Shown here: piece after piece, positions 12,701-27,700 of the stretch | Position numbering within the stretch: the first letter of the stretch is position 1 | Layout of the letters: each line of letters opens with the position of its first letter | Assembly: GCF_963678635.1 (NCBI RefSeq) | Contig: NC_087069.1 | Coordinates: 33,503,090-33,567,089 of the forward strand | DNA: 64,000 bases | Origin: Symsagittifera roscoffensis | Taxonomy: Eukaryota; Xenacoelomorpha; Acoela; Convolutidae | Direction of reading: 5' to 3' | The notes under the pieces: model-generated | The model's input: the letters and a program-made list of their open reading frames with translations, nothing else | Databases searched by the model: none | Told to the model about the DNA's origin: nothing | Program-made: the position numbers and the translations under genes

Positions 12701-15700
12701 CCTCAATCATCAACAGCACTGGATTCGCAGTGGAACTGCTCTCCATTCCCCTGTTGCAACTCATAATCATCAAGCACAAACTGAAACCCTGTACTACTCT
12801 TGCTATATGTGGTACTCTGATGATCATTGGCTTCCTTGGATCCAGTTATTCCCACTCGTTCTTGACGCTTCTGCTGTTCCGGGGAACAATCACTTCTCTT
12901 GGAGTCGGAATTTGCATAGTTTCCTGTTACACTGGATTATATCAGTCATTTAGGGATGACCAGTTAGATGTCTTCTCCGCCATTTTTCTCAGGTTAGAAT
13001 AATTTTATCGGAACAACAAAGATTAGCAATGGAATCTTCTTTAATCACAAGAACCCCTAAAAACTAGAGTTCTAAAGCCCGCCATTGACCGGTCTGGTTT
13101 CTAACCAAGGCGAGTTGAAGCCTAAATGACATCAACTTTTTTCTATAGGTTCAAAAAAGTGTTTTTTTTTCTTCAAAAAATCGAGAAATAATTTTTTTGT
13201 TCCAATGGAGATGTCTTGAATAAACTTCCTCTTTTTAGTGGAACAGGATTAGGACTCCTTATCATCTACGTCACGATCGCCCTCTTCATGGAGGACGGAG
13301 GGTGGGAAGTGGTGATGCGAAGTCAACTATTCTTCGTAATCATTCTCTACATCACAGCCATCATCATTTCTCCACTTGTGATGAAACCCAGAAGATCTCT
13401 TGTCACAGATTCCCAAAAGTCATCCAAATCTAAACTTGACAACCCGGAGAAACCTTTACTTTGCAAAAGCGAAAACAATACACACGCAGAAATCGATCAC
13501 AAAGAGGCGGCACAAATACTAGAAAACATGTCATGTGAGAAACTGTTGCAAAGCGGCACCTCGCTTTCACATATAAACACTTGCTCCAGCAAATCCTGCT
13601 CGCTCAAAAGCCAGTCCAAAGTCACAGTTATGGAACTATTGGGATACTTTGCTACCAATCTCCAGTTTATCTTGTGCTGGACCTCGTTTGGATTCGGGGG
13701 TTGCAGCTTCGACGCTCTAATGTTGCACCATCCGGTTCGGCTGGCCTCTCTTGGAATCAAGTCCGGACCCCGGAGTCTGGCACTGAATGGTCTAATGCAG
13801 ATTCTAGCCAGGGTTCCGGTGGGGATAATTGCGACTAAGGGGTATATTTCCCCGATTAGGATGAGTCAGATTGCCAAGCTGTCGTTGGTAGTTTCTACAC
13901 TATTGTGCAACTTCATCACTGGTCCCACTTATCAGGTAAAGAAACTCGAAACCAATCACACTATTATTCTTGGCACCAATTTTTAATATTCTCACATTTT
14001 TGGATATTATTCAATTTGACGCGAGTTATCGCTCATTTAGTTGGTCAGAATAGAACTAACGTTATCTTAAATCGACAGAGGCTGAAAAAAATGGAACTGA
14101 TTTTTAATGAATCTTTGAGAAAACCCGATTCAAAGCAAACGATTTCGAAAAAATGATTCCAAAATTTTAATTAATTAGTTTTATTTCCCATTAGGGTTGC
14201 TTTTACTTCTTCATCGGGATTTGGGGCAGCGTGATCAACATCGCCGATTTTCTCCTCATCCGGGAAAGCGTCTGCGTCCATCGAGAATTCGGAGCTGCGC
14301 TGTTCAACTTGCTCAATGGATGTCTCAATCTACCCATTATAACCCTACTGGGCTACCTATTCGAGCGGTATGGAGATTACGATGTACCTTATCTAGTGGT
14401 TGTAGCGTTATTTGTCGTGTCGTTTCTTCTATCAGTGCTTTATGAAGTGGTGCTACGACGGAACAGAAAATGGTTGAAACGGCAACATGAACCTCTTAAT
14501 TAAGAGCTGAAAACAACTTTACATATAGCTCTAATTAACTCACAAATCTTTGTTCTCACACAAAATAGTGAAGTAATCGCTATTCTTGTATTTCTAATTT
14601 TCTAAATCGAAAATCGCGGGTAGGCATTATTCTGTTAAGCTAAACCAGTGAGATTTCTAAATAACGATGTTCTAAATAAAAAAAACTGTCGATAAAAACT
14701 AAGCCTTGAAATATTTGCAATTTTTGCAAGCAGCAAGCAAACTTAGGGTTAGGTTCTGTGTTGAAAAGTTACCCAATTAGGTTGTGTAATTAAACAAAAC
14801 TCGGACTTAAAACAAACTCTAGTCATTTGGACAAAAGATGACAATGAGTGCGACTCAGTTAGGGTCATGTTCGTTAAGTCAAACTACGTCTCAGTAAATG
14901 AAACATCAATGGAAGTTAATAAGTAATTACAGACGACGGGTATTGCATAACCAACCAAAATATATATAGTATAAATTTTCCAAAAATAACTAACGATCCA
15001 TATTTTCTACGCATTTAAAGTTTTTAGAGGAGAGCCAATTTTGCTATCCACTTGGAAGACGAAACTAAAAAAAAACAAACAGAAGAAAGTGATAAAAGCG
15101 TTAATGAACTCATTAAAACCAGGCAAAAAGCATTTTTTTGGAATATTTTGACTTTCGAAAATTATGCAATTAATTGCAAAATTTCATTATACAAATATTT
15201 CTAAGTGCCGCCGTTTTGATACAACTTATACCATTAGAGTCAAAGGGGTGAACTTTATATACAAGAGTCGTAAAATCGGCATTAGAAGAGCTCGAAAGAT
15301 CCTAAGAAATAAGGTTTGCAAGAAAACCATATCCAAATTAGAACACAGAGCCAAAGCTGAGCTTGGAATCTCTTGCGATACCACAAAAGTCGCGTCGCAA
15401 GCTAGCAGACAGGAACGGGAAGGAAGCAACTAAGTCCAGAGAAAACGGTAAAATTTTCAAAGAAACCTTAACTAAAAATCTTCAAAATATTGCCTGAATG
15501 ATGTTCAATTAGCGGAAAATATGCCCAGAAATACATTCGACGGCGCTTAATAAAAATTCAAAAACTCGAGCGATCATAAAATTTTCTCATGAAAAAATTT
15601 GAAATATGAATTCTATTCTGAGATTTTTAAAGTTCTGCGCGATCAGGAGAGAAACCATAAAAAATATGGTTCCCCGAACTACCCGAAAATAGTTAAGAAA

Positions 15701-18700
15701 GCTGATAAAATAAAAGCCAAAATAATACAGGACGGAAATTTTTTTAAAGCAAAAAAATCAAAAGAAAATACTAAATCAAGGTAAGTAGAATTACAAACTG
15801 CGGGGTAAATGAAAACACAAAAAGCCACTACAATGAAAAATGCATACAGAAAAAAAATGCCGTCACAGGCATATTCGTTACCTCCAGACTAATTGTTCCG
15901 TAGACGCTAGGAATGTTGAATTTATTATGGCCCAGGATACCAAGTGATGCTGTTAAACAAGTTGTTAACCCGAAAAACTATATAGTCCAATTTGATAACG
16001 CTTGCTAATCGCAAGTGTAGTCACAACAACTCTAAGGAAACCGTGGGATATGAACAAGCCACTTTATTAGAGCGGATATAGCTAATGATACTTTAAATCG
16101 CCAAATAGAAACAAACGCTCACGGAAAATGAACACAGATTTGAACCCAAACTTATGTAGGAAAAATGGAACTGATCTCAAAGCACAAGCGTTGCTTGTTT
16201 GAAACACGGCCAACAGATGGCTGGAAAAATATACACCGAGCCGAAGCCGAGTCTAGTACCCGGTTGCAACACCCTTTCTTGTCGCAATGGTAGAAAGAGC
16301 TCAACAAAATCGAATAAAAAACTAATCGACATTTTGAGAAACTTATAACACGTTAAACTTATAAATTACTTGGTATTGGCACTTTTTTCTTCAAGTTATC
16401 CTATTCAGAGAACGCTTTTGCCGTTCGATAGAGTGTTGACACTTTTGCCGTTCGATAGAGTGTTGACACTTTTGCCGTTCGATAGAGGTTTTTGCCTCTG
16501 TTTCAAAAACAGGAAATGAACAGAACTAAAAAAAAATAAGTAACAAAGCTCAAAAAATCAAAATTGAGCGTGAATGAATTTCCCAATTTCAGACTTTTTT
16601 TGAAAAAAAAAAACAAAAAATCAGCTCGACCTTTATACATGACAATCAGTTCATTCTTTTACGCATTAAAAAGGATAGATAGATACTTTATTACGCCACT
16701 CGAACTCTTAAAATTGTTACCACTTTTGACGCTAAACCATTTCCATTTTTTATCGATGCTCGTTGGAAAATGATTTTGGAAAATCATCAAGTAAACAAAT
16801 TTCAGTTAATCCACTTGGAAATTTTGAATTTGCACACTTGAAAAGCAAGCTTTAAACTCAAATTGCCAACCCAAAACAATGAGACGGAAAACTTTTGACA
16901 AAGAAAAAACATAGAAAATGATTTATACGATTAATCCATAAAATGACGCGTTAAAATTACATATTTCGCCTAAACAATAGAAGCTGACTGCGTCGAGAAA
17001 AACTGTCTGAATATTTTCGTTTTCAGACCAAATTGCAACTGATTTTCAGTCTGAGCTTTATCCCTGTCCAATTAAGTGCCATGATATTATCTGCGCTAAA
17101 CTATTTCCAACGTTGACGTTTGAAGTTCTCAATTGTGTGATCAACGATGTTGAGTAGTAAAAGTAGTGTAGATCTTTGAGTATACTCGAGTATGTTGCGC
17201 GATCATAACTATGAGTTTCGTGGGTTTCTTTCTTTCTTTTTTCAGCCCATTATGGGCAGGTTCTGCTCATTCGTCTCCACGCTAAGTAATATCGCTAGTT
17301 CCACCGGCCTTAACCACAGGTCTGTGGAAGTAAAAGGGGAGGGATTTATGGGGCAGTTTCGAGGGTAATAAGTAGGTATACATGAATTCTGGTTCAAGTT
17401 ATTGAGTAGCCCAAGTAGTTTTGAAGGTTTTTTTCTCCCGCTTTAACCATGAAAAAAATCTGAAACGCAGATTTATTCTTTTATAGATTCGCCAAAATTG
17501 TGAACTGCTTGCACAGCAACCCGCATTTCCCAATAAAATACGTCGCTCTTCTATACCAGATACTTCGCACCAGAAATTAAGAAAACCGTATATTATCACA
17601 TTAAGGAGCAAGTTATCAAATTTTTCAGTTGGTTTTGCTTCTAGTTTCTGCTCTGCAATTAAATTTCACTTTTAAAAAGTCGCTTCTCTCTCTTTCTGCT
17701 GCTTCAGCTGCACTTTCAGCAGCGCATTCTCCCTGCCCACTTCGGCCAATCTCTTCTTCATCTCACTCTCACACTGTCTCCAGTAGTCAACATCATCACG
17801 CAAATTAGCTACAGTCCCCACCAAGTTCGTGTTGTCTATTTAGTCAGTTGTTGGAGGTAAGTGGTCAAGCAACAATTAATCACAACTAACTCAAAAATTT
17901 CTTTGTTTTTTTTTTAAAAAAAAGGCACCACTTAAATAACTTGCGTTTATGTTAAACAATTTTTCAATAACTTCCTATTTCAAAAATTTTATGCATGTAT
18001 TAAAAATTTCTCAATCCAAAACTGAACAAAAAACAACATAACAACTAAAACTGTCTCAGATATAAAAAATGACATTTATCAAAACAGAAAACGTACCGAC
18101 GAAAACCACGAATCCGAACAAGATTCATCATTTTGTTTAAATATTCGAGAAAAAAAAATTGGACATTCTGTGAACAAAGTTCTTGAGGGAAAAAAGGCTA
18201 GTACCCGATTGCAATACCATTGCTTATTGCAAAATAAAATATGTAAGAAATGAAATTTGTCAATGTTAATTAAAACCACATGAATAACACAGAGGCGAAG
18301 CTGCGCTTCGCAAACACTTGCGAGAAAACGACCAAAAAGCAGCTCTATCAAGTGACATAAGAAAAAGTAGAAGTAAGCCTCGAAATTGCAAAAACTCGAG
18401 GGCTAGCAAAAACTCGAATTAGCAAAAATCTGCGACATAGCAAATTTGAGTATCATCACCTATTGAGCCACGGATGCTTAAAATCCCCAAAAAGTAGCCA
18501 TCAATAACGCATAGATATGCTTATAAATTGCCGATTTGATGCAGCAAAGGTAGCACAAAATACAAAAAGATACAATTTTGCATGTAATAAACTACAAAAC
18601 AAAAAGTCACATTATGTAAAAATTATGCATTTCAAATTGCAAGATATTTTGAGTTAGAAAATTTCTGAAATCGAGAATTTATTATTGTAATGTTGTTTGA

Positions 18701-21700
18701 AACAAATAGCTTTTTTTCGGTTCACTTGATGAATTAAAAATGCATCAACTGCGTAAACTTATAACTATTCGAATGTCAAAGCACATGTTATCAATAAGCT
18801 GAAAAGGTGCAACAAGTAAGCTGTCATGCCAATTCGGTGCAGCAAATATTGTTGCTTCAAGTCACAACAAAAAAGATCGTACTATAACACTTGGAAAAAA
18901 AGTTCGTAATATAACATTTTGCTACGCAAGTGTAAGGAAACATGTGTCATTGTTGCTTGCCCCTGATTATTCCACACAAGTACTGTTTGAATGCCATGAA
19001 CTGCGTGTAGTCCACGTGTCTGCCAACTTTGAGGTCATGTTCCAGGGTGGCCAAGTAACTAGTCATTTCATCGTCCAGTTTCAATCTCGACATCACTTCG
19101 AATATTATTGAAGAAAATGAATTCTCGCGAATTAGAACTAGTATTATGATAATGAATTTGTATCGAAAAGAAGTTTTTGGTATCGAGTTAATTGCAACAA
19201 AAGTGAACGATTGACAATGGGTTCAAAACAATTCTGACCAGTGCCAATGTTTAGAAACTCAGAACTAATGTAACAAACAGACTGTTTCAATTTCGTTCTG
19301 AGGTTAAAAAGAGTTAACACTGATTTAAGCTTGAGCTATAATAGATTGAAGCAATGGAAAAAAGGTGCGTTTTATTTTTATTCAGCAGATGGCTACGTAT
19401 AGTCCACAGCGAGCGCGTGTATCTGTGTATACCTCCAATTGTGTATATAATTAATTATTGATTTCAGCAAAGGTGGTTCAATTACCATCACGGTTCCAGT
19501 GTGATTCACAAACGGACACACTATGCAGCTCAAGGTACGCCGGACACGACAATTAGGTTTTAACCTCTGGTAAAAATCATGCTGAGACTGTTTTTGCTGA
19601 AGGCCAACTTTATGAACTTGTTCTTTTCAAAATAATATATTAACAGAGTTCAACGAGGTTAAACTTAAGTTGAGCAGCGTAATCAGGAGGTGTTACTGTA
19701 CTTTTGTTACTTGAAGAGACATTTTGATTCAGACCTTCTGACCTTGTTCGACCATTTAAGTTTTTCCCAGAACACAGCTTTTTAAAACTTCAATATATAC
19801 GTGGCTTCGTCCGATGGATCAAGTGACGACTTTTCTAGGACTGAGTTTGTGCATCGCAGACATGCCCCCGGGGGCTAAGGACAACAACAACACTGACCTT
19901 GTATCCTTCGAAATTGGAGTCGCCCTCTGTCATCTTGATGGGAGACCACCTGACTCTGACTGCATTGCTGCTGAATGTGTACACGTCCACGCTACTCGGA
20001 GTCTCAGAAGGAGCTACAAACACAAACTCATTGAAAATCTCTTTCAAAAAAGTGATTAAAGCATTCCTTACATATTTGAAAATTCTAGTTATTGCCCTGA
20101 TTATGAAGCTTTGCAGACAAAACGCAGGCATGCTCAGATCATCCGACACGATTTTTAAAATCTGCCCAAATTAGTTCCCACTTCGAAGGAGGATTTAGTT
20201 TGTCTATTTTTTTCGCGCTCCCCTGTGGCGGAGGGTAGGGTAAGTGCTATCAGCCATTCAAATAGTTTGGAGCTCCGTGCTGCTTAACGCCCCAAAATTT
20301 AAAATAAATGCGCATAATTTCAACTAAGGCTCTTTAGGAAAATCTTTAGGTTGATCAGCCGAAATCAGTATAAAAAAAGCAATTTCGAAAACTTTGCGGA
20401 CCATGATTAAGGGCAGGGACACGGTCAATCCCTCTACGCCCCCCCTCGCACACTAATAATAGTAGACAAGTCAAGTTCTCTTTAAAAAGCTTAATCTAAA
20501 TTTGCCTCACATATTTTCAACTCACCCTGGTAGTATGTCTCTCCAAACACCTGTCTGCTAGGTGGTCCCCTCCCTGCTAAATTGTATGGATAGACTACGA
20601 ACTTGTAGTTCATACTCGGCTGCAGATCGAACACATACATATCCTCGTCTCTGTACTCTGTCCTGTTACCCGGCGACAGTTCGTACATTCGCTTCGTCTC
20701 GTCATACTCTTCGCTGTCATGGCGCCAATACTCAATCTGACAAAAAAAACACACTTAGTAACTGACTCCATAATTTAAACAAGGGGAGCCGGTTGCTGTG
20801 CAAAATGCACAGAACGTTCCGACAATGCTGATTTAAGAAAAGATACTCATAAATAACGAAAAACTCTATAGAAAAAAAATCAGTTTTTTTAGTGAGGACA
20901 ATTCAATTAGCCCAAAAATGGAAGAATGAGTGGTAAAACAGCTAAAACATGCTAAATTGTAGTGGAATTATATTCAATTCTAGTGCAAATAAATTGAGAG
21001 GTGAGCCTTTCATCGTCAAATTTAGTCTGAAAACAGGGAATATAAATATATTACCATGCGAGCTTTCTTTCAGGTAGTCAAATTAGGCTGGAAAAAACCT
21101 TAGGTCATAGTTACTTCTCAGTGCGGGAGGGAGGAATGAATAAAGCAATACGTATAAAGTCCAAGGGTGTGAAGTATCGTATCGACGATAGACATTTTGG
21201 TGTCGAAAGATTATCGCGATTCATTGAACCCTCTCGATAGATTATCCCATACTCGCCCATATATCACAAAATAGAGATTCGAACTTCCAGTTAGATTGCA
21301 AGTAAGAAGTAAAAGCTTGTCACTAGATACTTCGATATATCGAATATGAGATTATCTATTTCCCACCCCTGCACAGTCATATCGAGAAAACGACAAAAAT
21401 TAGCTGTGAAAATTTATTTGAAGTCGCACATCCTCGCATCTGCGCCACGGGCTTTTGAAAACCTACTAACACTGGCTACTAATAACGCAGCTGCATATGC
21501 TAATAAATCGCCAATGCTATGCAGCAAAAGTGACATTTGTGTCATATATATCTGGTGTCACTTTTGCTGCATGTAATAAATTGAAATATTTTAAAATAAA
21601 TCGGAAAAGCCGCTTCAAAAAATTGCCAGATATTCTGAGTCGGGAAATTTCTGAAATGGAGTTTTTTATTGTTGTTCCTGCGAATCGCAGAGAAGCTAAC

Positions 21701-24700
21701 AGTCCTGTCGAGCATAGTCCATTTGTATTAAATAGTAAATTGTACAAACAAAAAGCTTTTTTCGGTTCATTTGATGAATCAAAAATGCATCAACTGTTTC
21801 AACTGATTACTACTCAAATTCTGACGCGCATGCTATCAAAAAGCCGTAAAAGAGCCTGAAAAAGGGCACCAGGCTGGAAAAAAGAATACTCGTACTATTA
21901 CTCGAAGATCGCTAAAGCGCGTTGTGTAAATAACAGAACTATTTTTATGATACCACAATCCTCATTGAATAGTACCTCCTCTGGCTCTCGCGTCAGATCT
22001 ACCTTACAAAATTTTTCATCATTTCAAAAACTTATCGCACGAATGTCGTTTGATTGTAGTTGATTATAGGAAAGACTGTTTTACTCACAATGTATCCCTG
22101 GAATGTGTCGTCTGGGAATGTGTTCAGATCCACTCCCAAAAACACCACCTTCACAGAGGTGCCACTGTCTCTGATCACACGCAAATTTGTAATGGGCATG
22201 CTGGGGGCTACACAACACAATTCAAAAACATAAGCTTCTAGTAAGAACAAGCTATGGCTTATTTAAGCTTAAATAATTAAACAATCAACCCTCAAGATGG
22301 CATTTTAGGCACGCTGAACTTGAAATATATTTTTCTCTAGTTGTGACCTGCCAAAAAACGTATACTTCAAAAATACTATCTGAAAAATTATGTAGTTAAA
22401 TACTTTTTCAAAATATAGGTTCCTCGAGATAGCTACTAAATAGCCAAATGATCACATAAAGTGACCGTGAAAACATTTATTTTTTTAAACTTTTGTAATA
22501 TCAGGTATCTGACTTTTAAATTTTACTCACGATTGGGCAGTGTGTATATGGTGGTCCTCTCACTCATCGGCCCTCTTCCGAACTTGTTCATCAGCTGCAC
22601 TGACACAGAATACTCCCTCCTCATGTTCGGATTCACATTCATATCTACAGCAGCCAACATCAATCAGAGTCAGTGGCTCATTGTAATGGAGAGGCGAAGC
22701 GGAGCTTAGCGGCACTTGCGATAAAACGCAAGCATAGCATTGCGAGCTAGCCAAAATAAAATGTGGCAGAAACCAACAATTAGAAAAACGTCAAAAAACA
22801 AAAAATTCGTTAAATCGTCTTGACTGATGTTCAACTTCAGGAAAACACCGAACATAAACGCAATTAACAGGTTGAAACAAAGAATTATTTATCCAGTGGC
22901 CATTTAGTTGATTAGAAGACCGATGAGCCGAAAACAAATTGCCACAGAAAATTACTGTCATAAAACGTTTTTTACCCATTTTACACCTCAACCATCCTGA
23001 AGAGTACAAAATCAGAAAAAAATCCATTATTGCACTTCAAAAGATTAAGTAAAAGGCGATGTGAAATAATCCGAAAAAAAAATTAACCAAAAACATAGCC
23101 AACAGAGACAGTAAACAAAGAACATCGCATAAAGACATAAAAAAGACCTATTTTTTAATAAGATCTCAGCTTTCGATTTTCCGCGAAACAAAAGATGACT
23201 CTAAAGCTCTTTAAATTTCTGGAACAATTTGTTTTTGACACTTTTTTTGATTAAAAATAACCAGTGGGAAATTACCCTCTGGGAAATCTGTAAAAAAAAC
23301 TTTCGCAACTAGAAGTCGATCACGTTTTTCGTAAACTTTACACTTTTGGTGTTCGATAGTGGAGTTTGTCTTCCTTTTAACAAAGGAAACTGAATTTGAA
23401 AAGAAATCAAAAGTCAAACTGCGTTCACGACTCAAAACAACGTCCAAAAAAGGGGAAGCCCGCACATACTTAGCTAGATCTCACGCGCATTATCACTAGA
23501 CTAAGAGGGAATGGGCCTGGAGGTTGCTGCGGTTCCTTAATAAAGCAACTCCAGTTTTTTTAGTTCGGGATGGACAAACTATCCGGGAAGTCTAGTTTCT
23601 AAATATAATTTCCTTGCTCCTTGCAAGTGAAAAGAATGTGTAGAATTTAAGCATTTCATTCGAAAAAAAAAGAATAAAAGGAATGATCTTATAATTTGTT
23701 TCTTAGACCATAAATTTGGCCGCATATTCGGATATATGACTGCACCTACCTGAACTCAAATTTTTTGCTGGAATGGCCAGTCGATGCATGAAGGGCGCGT
23801 TCTTCACTTCGATTGTGTTTATTCTATTGCCTCCAGATGAGAATTGGGGTATGAATGTAATGAGGAAGCTGATGTCGAACGCAACTCCAAAGTCAGTCTC
23901 GTCTAACTCCTGAAAAATTTCAAAACAACTTATCTAAGAGTTTTCATTGCGTTCACTGAAACTTATAAGGCGAATTATTATCAGTGATTTTATAGCATCA
24001 CTTTTCAAAATACCGCAACTTTTTAGTATTTTTTTCTTCTAATGATAGCTGAAGTCAGGACATTCTGTGCCACTTGCAGAGATAAGTATCTTACTTTGCT
24101 TCGTAGCGTTTTTCCTTATGGATCTCTAGCTCTCGTGAACTGGGAATAACGAGTAAAGAAAATAAATATTTTCTTCACTCGTTATTCCCAGTTCCCTCGC
24201 ATCCGCGCCACGGTCGTTTGGAAGCAAATTAGTGGCCCAGCTAATGCTGGTTCTATCTGTTCTAATAATTTTAGTTAGATATTGTGCTGATACGGAAATG
24301 CGTAAATTTCAAAATTTCAGGTGGACTTTACTCAAAACCCTAAGGTTTATCTGTTTAATTAGGGAGTTCACCGCTTATCTAAAGGAGAAAACTATTACTC
24401 GCTCTTTCAATTGAAGTCTTTATCTCAGATTTGGCTTGGTAGTTTTCGAAAAAAAGTGAAAAAGGTTCCAAAAATCGACCACCTAAATCCATTTTTTTTC
24501 TCTATTTAAGCATGGGAATAGCCTTTGCTTTGCACGCCCAAATTTTTAGAAAAATCATTTCCGCACACTGATTTTTTAGATTAAACCCTTAATATCAATT
24601 TTAGCTAGTAGTTTTCGAGAACAGCGACGGTAAAAATTTCAAAAAATGTTAAAAATTCAAAACAAAAATCAATTTTTCTACATAAAAAAGGTTAAACAGA

Positions 24701-27700
24701 TTACGCAGGGAAATCTAAGCACCATGTTAGTTTTAATGAACTAATAACCTCAGAATCAGCAGGTTAGTTTGAAAAAAAAAGAATAACTTTCCAAAACGCG
24801 AGTAGAACGTCAAAAGCCATAATTTTTTCAAAAAACGCAAGGAATAGCCGCTCGCGCAGGTAAGATTCGCACAATTAATTTTTCTTTCTGTTAAAGCTTT
24901 TAACCACCGATTTGGCAGGGTAGTTTTTGAGTAAAGTCGAAATGTTTTAAAAATTGTCCAAAATGTCAAAAATGGGCTTGTTTGACTTTTTTCTACCAAA
25001 ATTAGGGAATAGCCTCATGAAAAGAGCAGCTGGTTTTTCTATTGGAACCATTTTTTTTTGAAAATCGGTACAGTAGTTTTTGAGAAAAATTGAAATTTCC
25101 GCGAAAAGTGCAAACATTTTCCAAAGAGTCGCAAAAAAACGAAACTCAACATATCCCATACATGTTTGCAAACAGGACCTAACACTAGCCAAAAACAAAG
25201 CAGCAACATATGCCATTAAATTGATTATGCTCAAATAAGCTTAAATATGATTAAATTGAAATATACCAAAAGCGCCACCAAATGAGCATTTTTATTTGCG
25301 ACTTAAGTTAGAAAAAAAACCTAAGCTACAAAAATCTTTGCTTGTGTAAAAAAAACAGCCCAAAAATCGCGTTTCTCGACATTTTTTTTACTACAAAAAC
25401 GCGTGTGTAAAGCGCGTGCTTCCCCTCAAAATAAGTAAATATTGGCGCCAAAGGCGCCGTTAGAAACATTTTAAGGTCAGTTGGCCAAAAATTGATATCT
25501 CAAATTAGTACAAAGGTGAGATTTGTTGGGCCGGCACGGTATCGAATCTCTGAGGCGAGAGAGGCAAAAATCTCACAGCCCACCAACCCTAAATCCGCTG
25601 GTGGAATATACGAATAAATTGATAAATGAAGTTTTGCAGCACTTTTTTGGCACTGCTTTTTTTGGCAATCTTGGTGACTTCAAAACAGCTGAACGTTCAT
25701 CGATCAGAAACAGAATTACAAAACATAGCAGCCAACAGACAATTGGAAAAGAGTCGATGAACGCAAGTAAACAGAAAATACTGAAACGTTTCATGGAAAA
25801 AAAAATATTAACTTTGGAATTTCCAAGAAAAAAAAATACGTTCAACGACTCTTAAACAGTACCTAATATCGTTACTACTTAGTTCCGGTGGATTGTGACT
25901 TACTTTCCATTGGAATGCGAGGTCTCCTGGACTGCCGAAGTACTGTGTGATGTTCTCTACTCTGGTGATAGGACCTAACAGACAACACACAAAACAACAC
26001 AACAATACACATGTGAAGTCAAGAACAACGTCAGACAAGCACAATGATAAAAAACAACGAAAGTCAACAATAAACATATGTTTTAAAATTATTTTGAAAG
26101 GAACAACACACAAGCTGTTCAGCTATTTGGGGAGAACCGCTGTTGTGCTCCAAGATATATACATGCAATTTCTTTGGTTATTTTTCTGAGCTGAAATTGT
26201 TGCCTCAGCCTCAAGAACAAATTGTGGTGGACCTCAGACAACTGGCTTTTCCGATCGCCCGTCTATTTTAATTGAACGCTTAACACTTTTTAAACGTTTA
26301 ACAGTTTTTTTGAACATTTAAGTTCAAAAACAGCACTCAGATTATGCAAATCTAAAATGAAAAACCAAATGATGTTTTGTCTCCAGCAATTCAGATGAAA
26401 AGTACATTTCTTTTTTTCCTAAGTAGCACATTTTTTATGGCTATGGGTATTCTAGCACTGGGTGTTTGTACTTTCTCTGTAGTCTTGTCTGTACTCTTAC
26501 TTCCTTGTGGGGTGGGGTACTCTTCCGAGGGTGCACTGGGCACACTGAGACCCACGTCATTTCTGGCTATGACTCTGAATCTGTAGCGACAGTAGGGCTT
26601 CACCACCGACTGAAGGGACACATAGCTGCTCACTCCCTCCACTTCTGTTCAATGAACACTCATTGTAACAAACAAGATAAAAACTCAGATCAATATTCAC
26701 TCCCCTCCTTCCTCAATTCTGTTTGTCAATTTTTCCCCTTTTTCAATTAGACCCAAAGTCCATTAAAAACCTTTGGATCACCAAACGACGCTAATACATT
26801 CAAAAATACATCATCTTGCTGCATCAGACATTCAAAAATACATCACTAATTAAAGACTACGTGAAAAACGAACTAATCAACTACTTAACTGATTCTGACA
26901 TGACACTGACTGACCTTTGATGAAGTGGAACTCTTTTCTATCCGGCAAGGGGATTTCTGGCACATCGCCCTAAAATTGGTCAAGTCAATTTCTTCTCTTG
27001 AGAGCATGTCAACTTCATTTTGAGAAGCGCAAGTTCGTTAGAGGAGCGCAAATAACTTCATATTTCAGCCCAAAGTTGCCGATATCCCACCCTGGTTTAT
27101 TTTTTCCAGCTCTCCCTAAACTATTTTCTTTACCGCAGTCTATTTTTGGAAAATAATACTCATGTATTTTGCTGGTGCGAAATGAGCCCCTCCGAAGTTG
27201 CGTTTGAGGCTTATTTGAGGTGTAAGAGGGAAAAGAGCTTTCGCATGCAGTCAGGAATCGTTACTTTCGGCTCAGCGAGCATACCAGTTCGCGCCGAAAA
27301 GAGGATTCCCAAAAGATGGGAAATAAAAACGCAAAGGGGAATTTTTGTATTTCAGTTTCAAGTCAAAATTGCAATGATTCGGCTAATTTTTCATTTATCT
27401 GAATAAACTAGCTGTAGTGTTTGCTTTTATGATTGCTTTGAAATCTAGGCTAGTTTTATATTGTTTTTTAGGCGAAGTTTTGTCTTAATTGACCACATTT
27501 TGAACCGTCTCCCATTTTAGAGGAGAACGTTAGCCAAACTTGATGTTCGAAAAAAACAACGTTGAAGTAATCTCGCAAAAAACTGATGATTGCCGAAAAA
27601 CTCTTTTGTTGCCGAAAACGCAGTTTTTTTGCCGGAATGGGCGCCGAAAATACGCTAAAATATGCCAAAAATTACTATTCCTGCTTGTAGTTCAGTTCTT

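Larger units (their letters stand above)
23910..25903. other. Contactin-like intron 19
   Basis: It contains the 58-bp palindrome at 24137-24194, AT-rich diverged repeats with recurring GTAGTTTTTGAG-like phrases (24400-25100) and a short repeat copy at 25724-25855. No gene. Confidence 0.55.

Noticed and set aside
15164-15784. Two Lys/Arg-rich ORFs in intron 24
   Set aside because: No recognisable domain or splice links; possible transposon debris but not supportable as genes.
19354-19534. Possible plus-strand two-exon gene (ATG with donor, then an exon between TTTCAG and GTACGC)
   Set aside because: The best join gives a 15-residue peptide; no further exons could be found.
21519-21572. Hairpin as a microRNA precursor
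   Set aside because: The stem is only 17 bp, shorter than a Dicer substrate, and it lies in a dispersed repeat.
21497-21859. 120-codon ORF
   Set aside because: It overlaps a repeat copy and the 17-bp hairpin; similar sequence at 18.5 and 35.7 kb is not open in the same frame.
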